Shown here in pieces: positions 33,952-42,183 of a stretch of 64,000 nt of DNA. The notes below the pieces were generated by a model. It was not told where the DNA came from. It made no database searches and worked only from the letters and a program-made list of their open reading frames with translations. This DNA comes from Nocardia neocaledoniensis (GTDB lineage: Bacteria > Actinomycetota > Actinomycetes > Mycobacteriales > Mycobacteriaceae), in assembly GCF_003182135.1 (NCBI RefSeq), contig NZ_QGTL01000005.1, forward strand, positions 62,001 through 126,000, given 5' to 3'. Both the position numbers and the translations under genes were made by a program. Position 1 is the first letter of the stretch. Every line of letters begins with the position of its first letter.

Positions 33952-34773
33952 GTGACCGAGGTCGAGACGGTTCGGCAACTGCGGATCAACGGGCGGCGCC
34001 TGCGCGTGGCGGTGCGCCCGGGAGAGGGCCGCCCTCTGCTGATGTGCAACGGGATCGGCGCGCGTTTGGAGCTGTTGCAGCCCTTCCTCGACCGGCTCGA
34101 CCCGGCCATCCCGGTGATCCGGTTCGACGTGCCCGGCATCGGCGGATCCGAATTGCCCCGTGTGCCCTACAATTTCGCCACTCTCGCCTGTCTGCTCGGC
34201 GACCTTCTCGACGAACTCGGCTGCGGGGAGACCGACATACTCGGGATCTCCTGGGGAGGGGGCCTCGCGCAGCAGTTCGCCTTCCAGAACCCCCGGCGGT
34301 GCCGACGCCTGGTGCTCGTCGCCACGGCGACCGGCATGCTGATGGTCCCGGCCGGCCCCCGGGTGCTGAGCAAGATGATCACCCCGCGCCGCTACCGAGA
34401 TTCCGCCTACGCGGCCGAGATCGCCCCGACGATCTACGGCGGACGTCTTCGGACGGAACCCGAACTCGCGCGGGAGATCCTGCACCGCCACGCGGGCCGC
34501 GCCCCCGGGCTCGGCTATTCGCTCCAGTTGCTCGCGGGCGCGGGCTGGACGAGCCTGCCGTTCCTGCCCCTGATCCGCCAGCGCACGCTGATCCTCGCGG
34601 GCGACGACGACCCCATCGTGCCGGTGATCAACGCGAAGGTCATGCACCGGCTGATGCCCCACTCGACCCTGCACATCTACCCCGACGGCCACCTCGGACT
34701 CGTCACCCGCGCCGACGATCTCGGTCCACGAGTCGCCGAGTTCCTGCGTCCGGGACCTGTTGCCAGGACCTGA
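33952..34773 (+). CDS. phaZ: Intracellular PHA depolymerase (alpha/beta hydrolase)
   Basis: This 273-aa hydrolase resembles the medium-chain-length PHA depolymerases of pseudomonads along its whole length: LLMCNGIGARLELLQPFLD, IRFDVPGIGGSELPRVPY, the elbow GISWGGGLAQQFA with Ser100, SKMITPRRYRDS, TIYGGRLRTEPELA, then LILAGDDDPIVP (Asp) and YPDGHLGLVTRA (His). It releases hydroxyacids from stored polyester. GTG 33952 has AAGGAGG 9 bp upstream. It follows the PucR-type regulator and faces phaC across the shared promoter. Confidence 0.92.
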   Translation: MTEVETVRQLRINGRRLRVAVRPGEGRPLLMCNGIGARLELLQPFLDRLDPAIPVIRFDVPGIGGSELPRVPYNFATLACLLGDLLDELGCGETDILGISWGGGLAQQFAFQNPRRCRRLVLVATATGMLMVPAGPRVLSKMITPRRYRDSAYAAEIAPTIYGGRLRTEPELAREILHRHAGRAPGLGYSLQLLAGAGWTSLPFLPLIRQRTLILAGDDDPIVPVINAKVMHRLMPHSTLHIYPDGHLGLVTRADDLGPRVAEFLRPGPVART

Positions 34774-34813
34774 CCGCGGAGCTCGGCGCATCGCGTTGGC
34801 TCCCCGTGATCGC

Positions 34814-37171
34814 CTACTTCGGCGGCGGGTCGGCGATCCTGCCCAGCCGATGGGTCGGCGCTTCGGCTTCGATCTCGGCGACGGTGCGCGGACGGCGAGG
34901 AGTCCGTGCCAGCTTGCTGTCGGGGACCGCGGGCAGCCGCGTGGTCGGCGGATCGGTGATCGGCGTCGTCCGCACCAGGTCGACCATCGCGTCCTGTTGC
35001 GGTCGTTCGTCGCTGAGGATCGGCTCGGACAGGCCGGCCTTCTCCTGAATGCGTTTGGCCCACTTGGGTGCCCACCAGCAGTCGTCGCCGAGGAGTTTCA
35101 TGATCGCGGGGACGAGCAGCATGCGCAGGATCGTCGCGTCGATGAACAGTGCCGCGATCATGCCGTAGGCGATGTACTGCATCATCACCAGGTCGGAGAA
35201 CGCGAACGCGCCCGTCACCACGATCAGGATGAGCGCGGCCGCGGTGATGATGCGACCGGTCTGTGCGGTGCCTGCGCGGATGGCCTCGGTGGTGGAGGCG
35301 CCGTGGGCGCGCGCCTCCACCATGCGGGAGAGCAGGAAGACCTCGTAGTCGGTGGAGAGGCCGTAGATCACCGCGATGATCAGCATCAGTACCGGTGCGC
35401 TGATCGGCTGTGGCGTGAAGTTCAGCACCCCGGAGCCGTTGCCGTCGATGAAGATCCAGGTCAGGATGCCGAGCGTGGCGCCGAGCCCGAGGGCGTTCAT
35501 GAGAGCCGCTTTGATCGGCAGGACCAGTGACCCGAAGGTGAGGAACATCAGCAAGGTGGTGACCAGCAGGACCAGCGCGATCATCAGGGGCATCCGGTCG
35601 AGGAGGCTGTCGATGCTGTCGGCCATTATCGCCGGCTGGCCCGCGACATACATGGCCACTCCGTCGGGCACGTCGATGGCGCGCAGGTAGTCGATCGTCG
35701 GTTCGGCGTTGCCGGTCGGGTCGACCAGGGTGGCCGAGGTGCGATACACCGCAGGATCGTTCGATCCGGTGTTGCTCGGCACGCCGAACTGGCCGACGAG
35801 CCCGGGCGCCTGGTTGGCCTGTTTCCATGCCGCGCCGATGGCGGTGGTGTCCTCGCTGACGAAGACCAGCTGAATGGGGTCGGTCTTCTTCAGCGGGAAC
35901 ACTTCGTAGAAGTGCTCGAGGGCGAGCCGGGTGCTGTTGTCGGGCGGGAGGTATTTCTCGTTGATACCGCCGAAGGCGAGGTTCTTGATCGGGATGATCA
36001 GCAACAGCAGGCCGACCGTGACCGCCACGGCGACCTGCAAGGGATGCCGCATCACCCAGCGGGGAAGCCTGCCCCAGAGACCGCTGTCGATCTCCTCGGC
36101 GGTCTTGGTTTTGCGGAACCGTTTGATGCCGAGCATGTCCACGCGCGGTCCGAGCACGGCCAGCATCGCGGGCAGGATCGTCACCGCGGTCAGGGCCGCG
36201 AGGGAGACGGTCGCGATGGTGCCATAGGCGACCGAGCGCAGAAAACCCTGGGGGAACAGCAGGATGCCGCCGAGACTGGCGACGATCATCGTCGCCGAGG
36301 AGACGACGGTGCGGCCTGCCGTCGTCACCGTGCGCTGGACCGCCGTGGGGGTGTCGTGCCCGGCGGCCAGCTCCTCGCGGAACCGGCTGACGATGAACAG
36401 CGCGAAGTCGATGGCCAGGCCGAGCCCGATCATCGAGACCACAGCGGAGACGAACGAGTTGACCTCGGTGACATTCGTGATCGCCATGACGATGCCGTTG
36501 GCGCCCACGATGGTGAGCCCGCCGATGATCAGCGGCAGCGCGGCGGCGACGATGCCACCGAAGATGAAGAACAGCAGCACCGCCACCGCGGGAATGGCCA
36601 GCAGTTCCATCCGGTGGACGTCGGTGGCGATGGTGTCGTTGAGAGTGCCGCCGATCGCTTGCAGCCCCGAGACTTCCACATCTACGCCATTGATGCCGAA
36701 GGCGTCGCTCACTGCCCGGTAGCTGCGCAGCAGGTCGGTGTCGTTGTCGCCGACGAGCGCCACCGACGCGAACGCGTGCTTCTTGTCGGCCGATCCGAAC
36801 ACCGAGGGCACCGCGGGCGCGTCGCCCACTCGCCAGTAGGCGCCGTTGATCTTGTCGATCTGGGCAGGGTGTTCGGCCAGCGCTCGGTTCAGGCTGTCGA
36901 CGATCGTGGCGCTGAACGCCGGATCATCGATCGTCTTCCCGTCGGGAGCGTTGTACAGCACGATGACATCGGCGGTGTGGTCGCGCCCGAATGCCTCATC
37001 GGCGATCCGCGAGCCCTGCGAGGACTCGGAACCTGGGTCGTCCCACCCACTGGAGGTGAGGTGATCGGACAGCCCGAGCCCGTACCCGCCCAGCGCCAGC
37101 AGCGCGGCGCCGACCACGGCGATGACGACGAAACGGCACCGATGAACCAGACCGCCCCAACGGTTGAACAC
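34814..37171 (-). CDS. MMPL/RND family transporter
   Basis: This 785-aa protein has the MMPL architecture: helix 1, a large extracytoplasmic loop, helices 2-6 (GLGLAIDFALFIVSRFREEL in the middle), helix 7, a second loop, and helices 8-12 (YGLSTDYEVFLLSRMVEARA). The paired Asp-Tyr/Asp-Phe motifs in the central helices carry protons. MMPL proteins export lipids or small molecules across the membrane. GTG 37171 is preceded by AGAGGAG. It follows an HSL-type hydrolase by 83 bp and probably shares its transcript. Confidence 0.88.
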   Translation of the reverse strand: MFNRWGGLVHRCRFVVIAVVGAALLALGGYGLGLSDHLTSSGWDDPGSESSQGSRIADEAFGRDHTADVIVLYNAPDGKTIDDPAFSATIVDSLNRALAEHPAQIDKINGAYWRVGDAPAVPSVFGSADKKHAFASVALVGDNDTDLLRSYRAVSDAFGINGVDVEVSGLQAIGGTLNDTIATDVHRMELLAIPAVAVLLFFIFGGIVAAALPLIIGGLTIVGANGIVMAITNVTEVNSFVSAVVSMIGLGLAIDFALFIVSRFREELAAGHDTPTAVQRTVTTAGRTVVSSATMIVASLGGILLFPQGFLRSVAYGTIATVSLAALTAVTILPAMLAVLGPRVDMLGIKRFRKTKTAEEIDSGLWGRLPRWVMRHPLQVAVAVTVGLLLLIIPIKNLAFGGINEKYLPPDNSTRLALEHFYEVFPLKKTDPIQLVFVSEDTTAIGAAWKQANQAPGLVGQFGVPSNTGSNDPAVYRTSATLVDPTGNAEPTIDYLRAIDVPDGVAMYVAGQPAIMADSIDSLLDRMPLMIALVLLVTTLLMFLTFGSLVLPIKAALMNALGLGATLGILTWIFIDGNGSGVLNFTPQPISAPVLMLIIAVIYGLSTDYEVFLLSRMVEARAHGASTTEAIRAGTAQTGRIITAAALILIVVTGAFAFSDLVMMQYIAYGMIAALFIDATILRMLLVPAIMKLLGDDCWWAPKWAKRIQEKAGLSEPILSDERPQQDAMVDLVRTTPITDPPTTRLPAVPDSKLARTPRRPRTVAEIEAEAPTHRLGRIADPPPK

Positions 37172-37254
37172 AAACGACTCCTCTGACTGTTGCGGTACCG
37201 ACCTTCCCAGGCGAACCTGAAAATCCGCTGACAGGCGTGGCGCGGCGGCGAGGG

Positions 37255-38238
37255 TCAGGCGCGTTGATCTGCGCCGGGAGCGTGCAGATCGCGCAGGTAA
37301 CGGCACACCTCGCCGATCGCCTGCTTCGCCTGTGTGAAGACCGCTACTTCGGTGAAGAAGCCGTGGAAGACCCCGTCATATCTGGTCGAGGACACGGCAA
37401 CGCCCTCCTCGCGCAGCCGCTGCGCGTACGCCTCGGCGTCGTCACGGATCGGATCGACTTCCGCGGTGATGACCAGCGCGGGCGGGAGGCCGCGAAGTGA
37501 TTTCGCGCGCATCGGCGCCGCGAGCGGGTCGCCGCCGGGGTGGCCGGCGCCGACGTACTGCTCCCAGAACCAGCGGCCCTCGGCGGCGCCGAGCAGCGGT
37601 GCGTCGGCGAAATCCGACCACGACGGGCGGGTGAAGGTGTCGTCGACGGCGGGGTAGGCGAGGACCTGCGCCACCGGCAGGGCGCTGCCCTCGCCGCGCC
37701 GGTACAGGCAGAGGGCGGCGGCGAGATTGCCGCCGGCGGAGTCGCCGCCGATCGCGATCCGCGCGGGATCGATACCCAGGTCGGGCGCCGATCGGAGCAA
37801 CCACGCGTAGGCGTCGACGCAGTCCTCCAGCGCCGCCGGGTACGGGTTCTCCGGAGCCAGACGGTATTCGAGGGACACCACGGTCCAGCCGGATCCGGCG
37901 GCGATCGCCCGGCACAGCTCGTCGGATCCGTCCAGGGTGCCCAGGACGAAACCGCCGCCGTGCAGGTAGACCAGAGCGGGCGTCGCGCTGTCGGACCGCG
38001 CGTCGTCCGGGCGGTAGAGGCGTGCGGTGATCGCCCCCGCTCGCGTTGTCATGGTCAATTGTCCAACATGTTCCAGTCGGGTGATCGGCTGCGCGGACGG
38101 TGTGGAGTCCACCAGTGCACGGGCCTGCTCGGGGCCCAGCTCGTGCAGGGGTTTCGGCAGTAACTGGCTGATCAACCCGGCCACCGCAGTGGCCTGGTCG
38201 TCGAGCAGATCCTGCCAGGCGGGAGGGGCGTCGGTCAT
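37255..38238 (-). CDS. HSL-type alpha/beta hydrolase (esterase)
   Basis: This 327-aa esterase of the hormone-sensitive-lipase family has the oxyanion motif HGGG (residues 93-96) and the nucleophile elbow GDSAGG with Ser167. An Asp in ITAEVDPIRDDAEAYA and a His in DGVFHGFFTEVA complete the triad. It is cytoplasmic, with no signal. ATG 38238 is the start. It lies upstream of the MMPL gene on the same strand and diverges from the amine cluster that begins at 38390. Confidence 0.88.
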   Translation of the reverse strand: MTDAPPAWQDLLDDQATAVAGLISQLLPKPLHELGPEQARALVDSTPSAQPITRLEHVGQLTMTTRAGAITARLYRPDDARSDSATPALVYLHGGGFVLGTLDGSDELCRAIAAGSGWTVVSLEYRLAPENPYPAALEDCVDAYAWLLRSAPDLGIDPARIAIGGDSAGGNLAAALCLYRRGEGSALPVAQVLAYPAVDDTFTRPSWSDFADAPLLGAAEGRWFWEQYVGAGHPGGDPLAAPMRAKSLRGLPPALVITAEVDPIRDDAEAYAQRLREEGVAVSSTRYDGVFHGFFTEVAVFTQAKQAIGEVCRYLRDLHAPGADQRA

Positions 38239-38289
38239 GGAATTCCTCGCTACTCGTTGACAACAAGTGATCTGTGCCTCACCATCATA

Positions 38290-38299
38290 GTCACGTGAC
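38290..38299. promoter_or_regulatory. GTCACGTGAC palindrome in divergent promoter
   Basis: A perfect 10-bp palindrome lies midway between the esterase (38238, minus) and SCP2-like (38390, plus) starts. The binding protein is unknown. Confidence 0.35.
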
Positions 38300-38389
38300 C
38301 CAGACATTTGACCATAAGTTCACGTTCCATTGGGGATCCGGTGTCGACGGTGTACCGCGCACACGATCTCGTCGCATCGAAAGGACAAC

Positions 38390-39052
38390 ATGATGACCGA
38401 AACGACGATCGGTCCCGCGACGCGCGGGGCTGAGGTCGGCGGGGTCGACATCCGGATCGAGGACGACGCCAGTCCGATCGTCCGGCTGATCGGCCGGACT
38501 GTCGCCGACGCCCTCCGCGCCGACAGCTCGCTGCTGCCCGCCGGCCTGAGCGGCGCGATCGCGATCCGCTCCCACGACACCCCGCAGGCCGCCACGATCA
38601 CCCTCGCCGACGGCGCGATCGCGGTGTCGGGTGGCGTGCTGGTCGAGCCCGACCTCGACGTCACCGTCGACCTGAACCAGTTCTTCGCCCCGGTCGGTGA
38701 CCCCGTGGGCGCCCCCGAGTTCCTCGGCGTGGCCACCGCGCTGCTGTCGCCGCCGCTGCCGGATTGGAAGAGCGCCGCAGTGAGTTTCTGGGACAAGGCC
38801 CGCTCGGTCCCCGGCATCCCCGACATGCTGGTGGCCGTCATCGAAGGCCCCGACGGTGTGGAGCAGGTCGTCGCGGGTGAGGGGGAGACCCACTACGTCA
38901 TCGCGGGCCCGCCGGATCTGCTGGCCGCCGTCTTCACCGGCGCGGTCGATCTGCTCGCCGCTCTGTCCACCGGCCTCGTCGGCGTGCGGGGCACCCTCTC
39001 GCAGCTGTCCGTGCTGGTCGGCGCATCCTGGAAGGTTCGTTACGATGTCTGA
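38390..39052 (+). CDS. SCP2-like (sterol-carrier-fold) protein
   Basis: This 220-aa soluble protein is the first gene of the amine cluster. It has two stretches with SCP2-like character: SGAIAIRSHDTPQAATITLADG then VLVEPDLDVTVDLNQF in the first half, and HYVIAGPPDLLAAVF then STGLVGVRGTLSQLSVLVGA in the second. SCP2 domains bind hydrophobic ligands, and fused or free copies help present substrates. ATG 38390 follows AAAGGA. Its end overlaps the start of the glutamine-synthetase-like gene by 8 bp, so the two are coupled. The SCP2 assignment is by pattern and tentative. Confidence 0.6.
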   Translation: MMTETTIGPATRGAEVGGVDIRIEDDASPIVRLIGRTVADALRADSSLLPAGLSGAIAIRSHDTPQAATITLADGAIAVSGGVLVEPDLDVTVDLNQFFAPVGDPVGAPEFLGVATALLSPPLPDWKSAAVSFWDKARSVPGIPDMLVAVIEGPDGVEQVVAGEGETHYVIAGPPDLLAAVFTGAVDLLAALSTGLVGVRGTLSQLSVLVGASWKVRYDV

Positions 39053-40400
39053 AATCGCCACCACCGCAACGGCTCTCGAACCCGGCGTGCACACGGTCCG
39101 GATCGAGTCCACCAACCACGACGGCTCCTTCCACGGCAAGAACGTCGCCCCCGCGAAGTTCGCCGCGTGCGCGGAATCGGGCTTCGCCATGGCCGATCTG
39201 CTCTTCGGGCTCGACCTCGGCAACGCGCCGACCCTCGGTTTCGCCTATCCCGCGTGGCGTGGTCATCTCGCCGACCTGCAGTTCCGGCCCGACCTGTCGA
39301 CGCTGGTCCAGTGGGCGCCCGGGGTCCAGTCGGTGATCGGTGACTACTGGCAGCCCGACGGCACGCCGATCGGCACCTGTCCGCGCAATCTCGCCCGCAC
39401 GATGGTCGATCAGCTCGCCACCCGCGGCTTCACCGCGACCATCGCGGTCGAGATCGAAGCCACGCTCTTCCAGGAGCCGGTCCACGAGGCCAGGGCCAAG
39501 GGCTATCGCGATCTCACCCCGCTCGGCGGCTCGGCGGGCACCGCCTACAACCTGGCGAAGTCGAAGGACTGGGTCGACTACATGTCGGCGGTCGCGCGGC
39601 GGCTCGAGGAGATCGGCATCGAGTGGGAGGCGTGGAGCGACGAGGACGCGGCCGGTCAGGTCGAGCTCAATCTCGTTCCCGGTGACCCGATCTCGGTGTG
39701 CGACAACTGGGCTCGGGCTCGGCAGGTGATGCGGGAGGTGGCCTTCGAACTGGGCCACACGGTCACCTTCATGGCCAAGCCGACCGCGGGCTACGGCCAG
39801 GCCTCGCACGTGAACCTGTCGTTGCAGCGCGACGGGGCCAACGCGTTCTACGCCGCCGACGGTCCGTCGGACACCATGCGGCACGCGGTCGCGGGACTGC
39901 TCGCGACGATGCGTGGCGCGACCTCGGTGATGCTGCCGCAGATCACCTCGTACCGTCGCCTGGTCGACCTGAGCGGCCCGCCCACCACGGTGACCTGGGG
40001 CATCGCCAACAAGACGACCGCGGTGCGCGCGGTCTGCGGTCACCCGAAGTACTCCCGGCTCGAATACCGCGTCCCGGGCGCCGACGCGAACCTCTACCTC
40101 GCGGTGGCGACGATTCTGGCGGGCGTGATCGCCGGAGTCGACGGCAAGCTGGAACCGGCCGACCCGGTCAGCGACATGGCCTGGTGCGCGCCCGACCTGG
40201 AACGGCTGCCCGACACGATCACCAAGGCCGCCGACGCGCTCGAGTCGGACCTGATCCTGCGCGAGCAGCTCGGTGACGAGTTCGTCGACTACTGGGTCGG
40301 CACGCGCCGCTGGGAATGGATGCAGTTCCACACGACCGGCGGTGACCCGTTCGCCGAGCTGTCGGAGTGGGAGTCCACGCGCTACTTCGAGTTCCCGTGA
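39045..40400 (+). CDS. Glutamine-synthetase-like gamma-glutamyl-amine ligase
   Basis: This 451-aa protein belongs to the GS fold but not to the housekeeping GlnA group. It keeps catalytic features: the Glu-x-Glu pair at about residues 136-138 (AVEIEATLF), GQVELNLVPGDP, FMAKPTAGYGQASHVNLSL and RLEYRVPGADANLYL. Such proteins (PuuA, IpuC, AtdA1) join glutamate to an organic amine using ATP. Overlap with the gamma-glutamyl hydrolase gene (GTGA) strongly supports this over glutamine synthesis. It would start the pathway by masking the amine. The amine itself cannot be inferred from this gene alone. Confidence 0.85.
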   Translation: MSEIATTATALEPGVHTVRIESTNHDGSFHGKNVAPAKFAACAESGFAMADLLFGLDLGNAPTLGFAYPAWRGHLADLQFRPDLSTLVQWAPGVQSVIGDYWQPDGTPIGTCPRNLARTMVDQLATRGFTATIAVEIEATLFQEPVHEARAKGYRDLTPLGGSAGTAYNLAKSKDWVDYMSAVARRLEEIGIEWEAWSDEDAAGQVELNLVPGDPISVCDNWARARQVMREVAFELGHTVTFMAKPTAGYGQASHVNLSLQRDGANAFYAADGPSDTMRHAVAGLLATMRGATSVMLPQITSYRRLVDLSGPPTTVTWGIANKTTAVRAVCGHPKYSRLEYRVPGADANLYLAVATILAGVIAGVDGKLEPADPVSDMAWCAPDLERLPDTITKAADALESDLILREQLGDEFVDYWVGTRRWEWMQFHTTGGDPFAELSEWESTRYFEFP

Positions 40401-41161
40401 CCGGGCGCGCGACCCGGGGCAAGCCCTTGATCGGCCTGACCGGACGCCGGTTCCGGATGGGCCTGATCGCGGGCGCGCACCCGGGCTACGGTCAGCGGCT
40501 CACCGACTGCTTCTTCGCCGATTTCGCGGAGCGGATCACCCGTGCCGGTGGCGTGCCGGTGAATCTGCCCTACGACGCCGATCCGGCGGACCTGGGTGAC
40601 TGGCTGTCCGGGCTGGTGATCACCGGTGGCCAGGACGTGCATCCGCGCTGCTGGGGTGGGGACGAGTCGGTGGTCGGCGAGATCGATCCGGTCGCCGACC
40701 CGTCCGTACACGATCCCAGCCGGGACGCGTTCGAGATCGCGTTGACCAGGACGGCGCTGGATCGGCAGATCCCGCTGCTCGGCGTGTGCCGTGGCATGCA
40801 GGTGCTCAACGTGACGCTGGGTGGCACGCTGATTCCCGATCTGCCCGCCGGGCCGATCGAGCACCTCATGGCGACGGGGCCGCTGTCGGACGGCGATCCG
40901 GAGCACGTGGTCACGTTCGACGCGGGGACGACCGCCCAGAAGGTGTTCGGTGATCGGCTGGTCACCAATTCGTGGCACCACCAAGCGGTCGATGTCTGCG
41001 GTGACGGGCTGGTCGTCACCGGGCGTACCGCAGATGGTGTCGCCGAAAGCGTCGAGCTTCCCGGAGCGGCGGTGCTCGGTGTCCAGTGGCATCCCGAGTG
41101 GATGCACACCGACGACGGCGCCCTGCGCTGGCTCGTCGACGCGGCCGCCGACCGGCACTGA
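40397..41161 (+). CDS. Class I glutamine amidotransferase-like gamma-glutamyl hydrolase (PuuD/C26 type)
   Basis: This 254-aa hydrolase has the nucleophile in LLGVCRGMQVLN (Cys131) and the His in GVQWHPEW, the catalytic pair of peptidase family C26. NSWHHQAVD is also typical of PuuD. It would remove the glutamyl group from an oxidised gamma-glutamyl intermediate and release the free amino acid. GTG 40397 overlaps the ligase stop. A terminator hairpin follows. A ligase-hydrolase pair of this kind is known from putrescine, aniline and isopropylamine catabolism. Confidence 0.88.
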   Translation: MTGRATRGKPLIGLTGRRFRMGLIAGAHPGYGQRLTDCFFADFAERITRAGGVPVNLPYDADPADLGDWLSGLVITGGQDVHPRCWGGDESVVGEIDPVADPSVHDPSRDAFEIALTRTALDRQIPLLGVCRGMQVLNVTLGGTLIPDLPAGPIEHLMATGPLSDGDPEHVVTFDAGTTAQKVFGDRLVTNSWHHQAVDVCGDGLVVTGRTADGVAESVELPGAAVLGVQWHPEWMHTDDGALRWLVDAAADRH

Positions 41162-41175
41162 ATACGGCGAAAATG

Positions 41176-41210
41176 ACTGTGGCCGACACCTTTCCGGGGT
41201 CGGCCACAGT
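41176..41210. terminator. Bidirectional terminator hairpin
   Basis: A perfect 12-bp stem (ACTGTGGCCGAC and its complement) with an 11-nt loop lies between the convergent hydrolase and TetR genes. It should separate the 38.4-41.2 kb transcript from the TetR transcript. Confidence 0.75.
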
Positions 41211-41219
41211 GCAGTGCGA

Positions 41220-41897
41220 TCAATCCATGCGCACCCAGGAGACCAGCGAGCGCATGTCGGTCTCGGGTGGGTCGGCCACCGGCTGGGCGGTGGGGACGAC
41301 GGCCTCCCCGAGGTTGGCCGCCATCCACGCGTCCAGCACGCCGAGGGTGAGCTCGAGCTGGGCGCGGGCGGCCTCCACGTCGGTGAACACCAGCCAGTTC
41401 AGGGCGAAGCCGTCCGACAGCGCCGAGACGACGTAGATGAGCTGATCGATGGTGTCGGGGTCGACCGGCTTCCCCGCCGCCGTCGTGGTGCCCGTGAGGA
41501 TCGCGCGCATGGTCCCGTAGGCCTCGGAGTAGACCACCTCGGCCTGTTCGCCCTCCCGTTGTCCCCAGCTGATCAGCTCGAGGATGGTCGCGCCGAAGTC
41601 CGGGTTCGCCAGGTACCACTCGAGGACGCCGCGCAGGAGCCCGCGGGCGGTGGTCTGCGCGTCGCTGTGGACGTCGCTGCGGTGCAGCACGTCTCGGTAC
41701 TCGCCGGCGAGGAATTCGAAGACCGCCGCGAACAGCACCTCCTTGGTGGCGAAGCAGTAGTGCAGCGTCGCCAGGGGAGCGTTGGCTTCCTCGGCGATGC
41801 GGCGCGTGGTCGCCCCGTCCACGCCATGGGCGGCGATCACGCGCACGGCCGCGGCCACCAGCTCGGCGCGACGTTCGGCGGCGGGAATGCGAGCCAT
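41220..41897 (-). CDS. TetR/AcrR family regulator of the amine cluster
   Basis: This 225-aa regulator has an HTH at about residues 8-54 (ERRAELVAAAVRVIAAHGVD then ANAPLATLHYCFATKEVLF). The ligand domain follows. ATG 41897 is the start. It separates the ligase-hydrolase genes from the downstream catabolic operon and is divergent from the latter. TTGATCAA boxes and a large dyad lie in the gap (41929-42035), and a degenerate box sits before the monooxygenase gene (47246). It is the obvious local controller. Confidence 0.88.
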   Translation of the reverse strand: MARIPAAERRAELVAAAVRVIAAHGVDGATTRRIAEEANAPLATLHYCFATKEVLFAAVFEFLAGEYRDVLHRSDVHSDAQTTARGLLRGVLEWYLANPDFGATILELISWGQREGEQAEVVYSEAYGTMRAILTGTTTAAGKPVDPDTIDQLIYVVSALSDGFALNWLVFTDVEAARAQLELTLGVLDAWMAANLGEAVVPTAQPVADPPETDMRSLVSWVRMD

Positions 41898-41928
41898 GCG
41901 ACTACTCCTTCGAAGCGAATCTGAACGA

Positions 41929-42035
41929 TTGATCAAGTCAAGCTCGACGTTACCAGTCCGAAGGGCTTGTCGGATGAGCACTCGCCGAACTTCACGGAAA
42001 GAAGTGGGTCATACGCCTTGATCAAATGACCCACT
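41929..42035. promoter_or_regulatory. Complex TetR operator: two TTGATCAA boxes and a 10-bp dyad
   Basis: TTGATCAA occurs at 41929-41936 and 42018-42025, each preceded by ACG. The second copy is enclosed by AGTGGGTCAT (42003-42012) and its perfect complement ATGACCCACT (42026-42035). The site lies between the TetR start and the acyl-CoA ligase start. The rest of 41898-42183 shows no gene. Confidence 0.7.
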
Positions 42036-42183
42036 AGCGCTACCGTTATGGCAGGCCTCACATTTCCTGGCGAACGGGCCCTTCACCACCCAGTAACGAC
42101 GGCGTGCGAGCCGCGCCGGCCGCGGCCCGGCGACTGCAGGTCGATCGGCGACCTACCCACCTGCTACCCGCGAAGAGGACGAC

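Noticed and set aside
39045..40400. Housekeeping glutamine synthetase GlnA
   Set aside because: The sequence is shorter and divergent from GlnA, and it is coupled to a C26 gamma-glutamyl hydrolase, which points to gamma-glutamyl-amine ligation.
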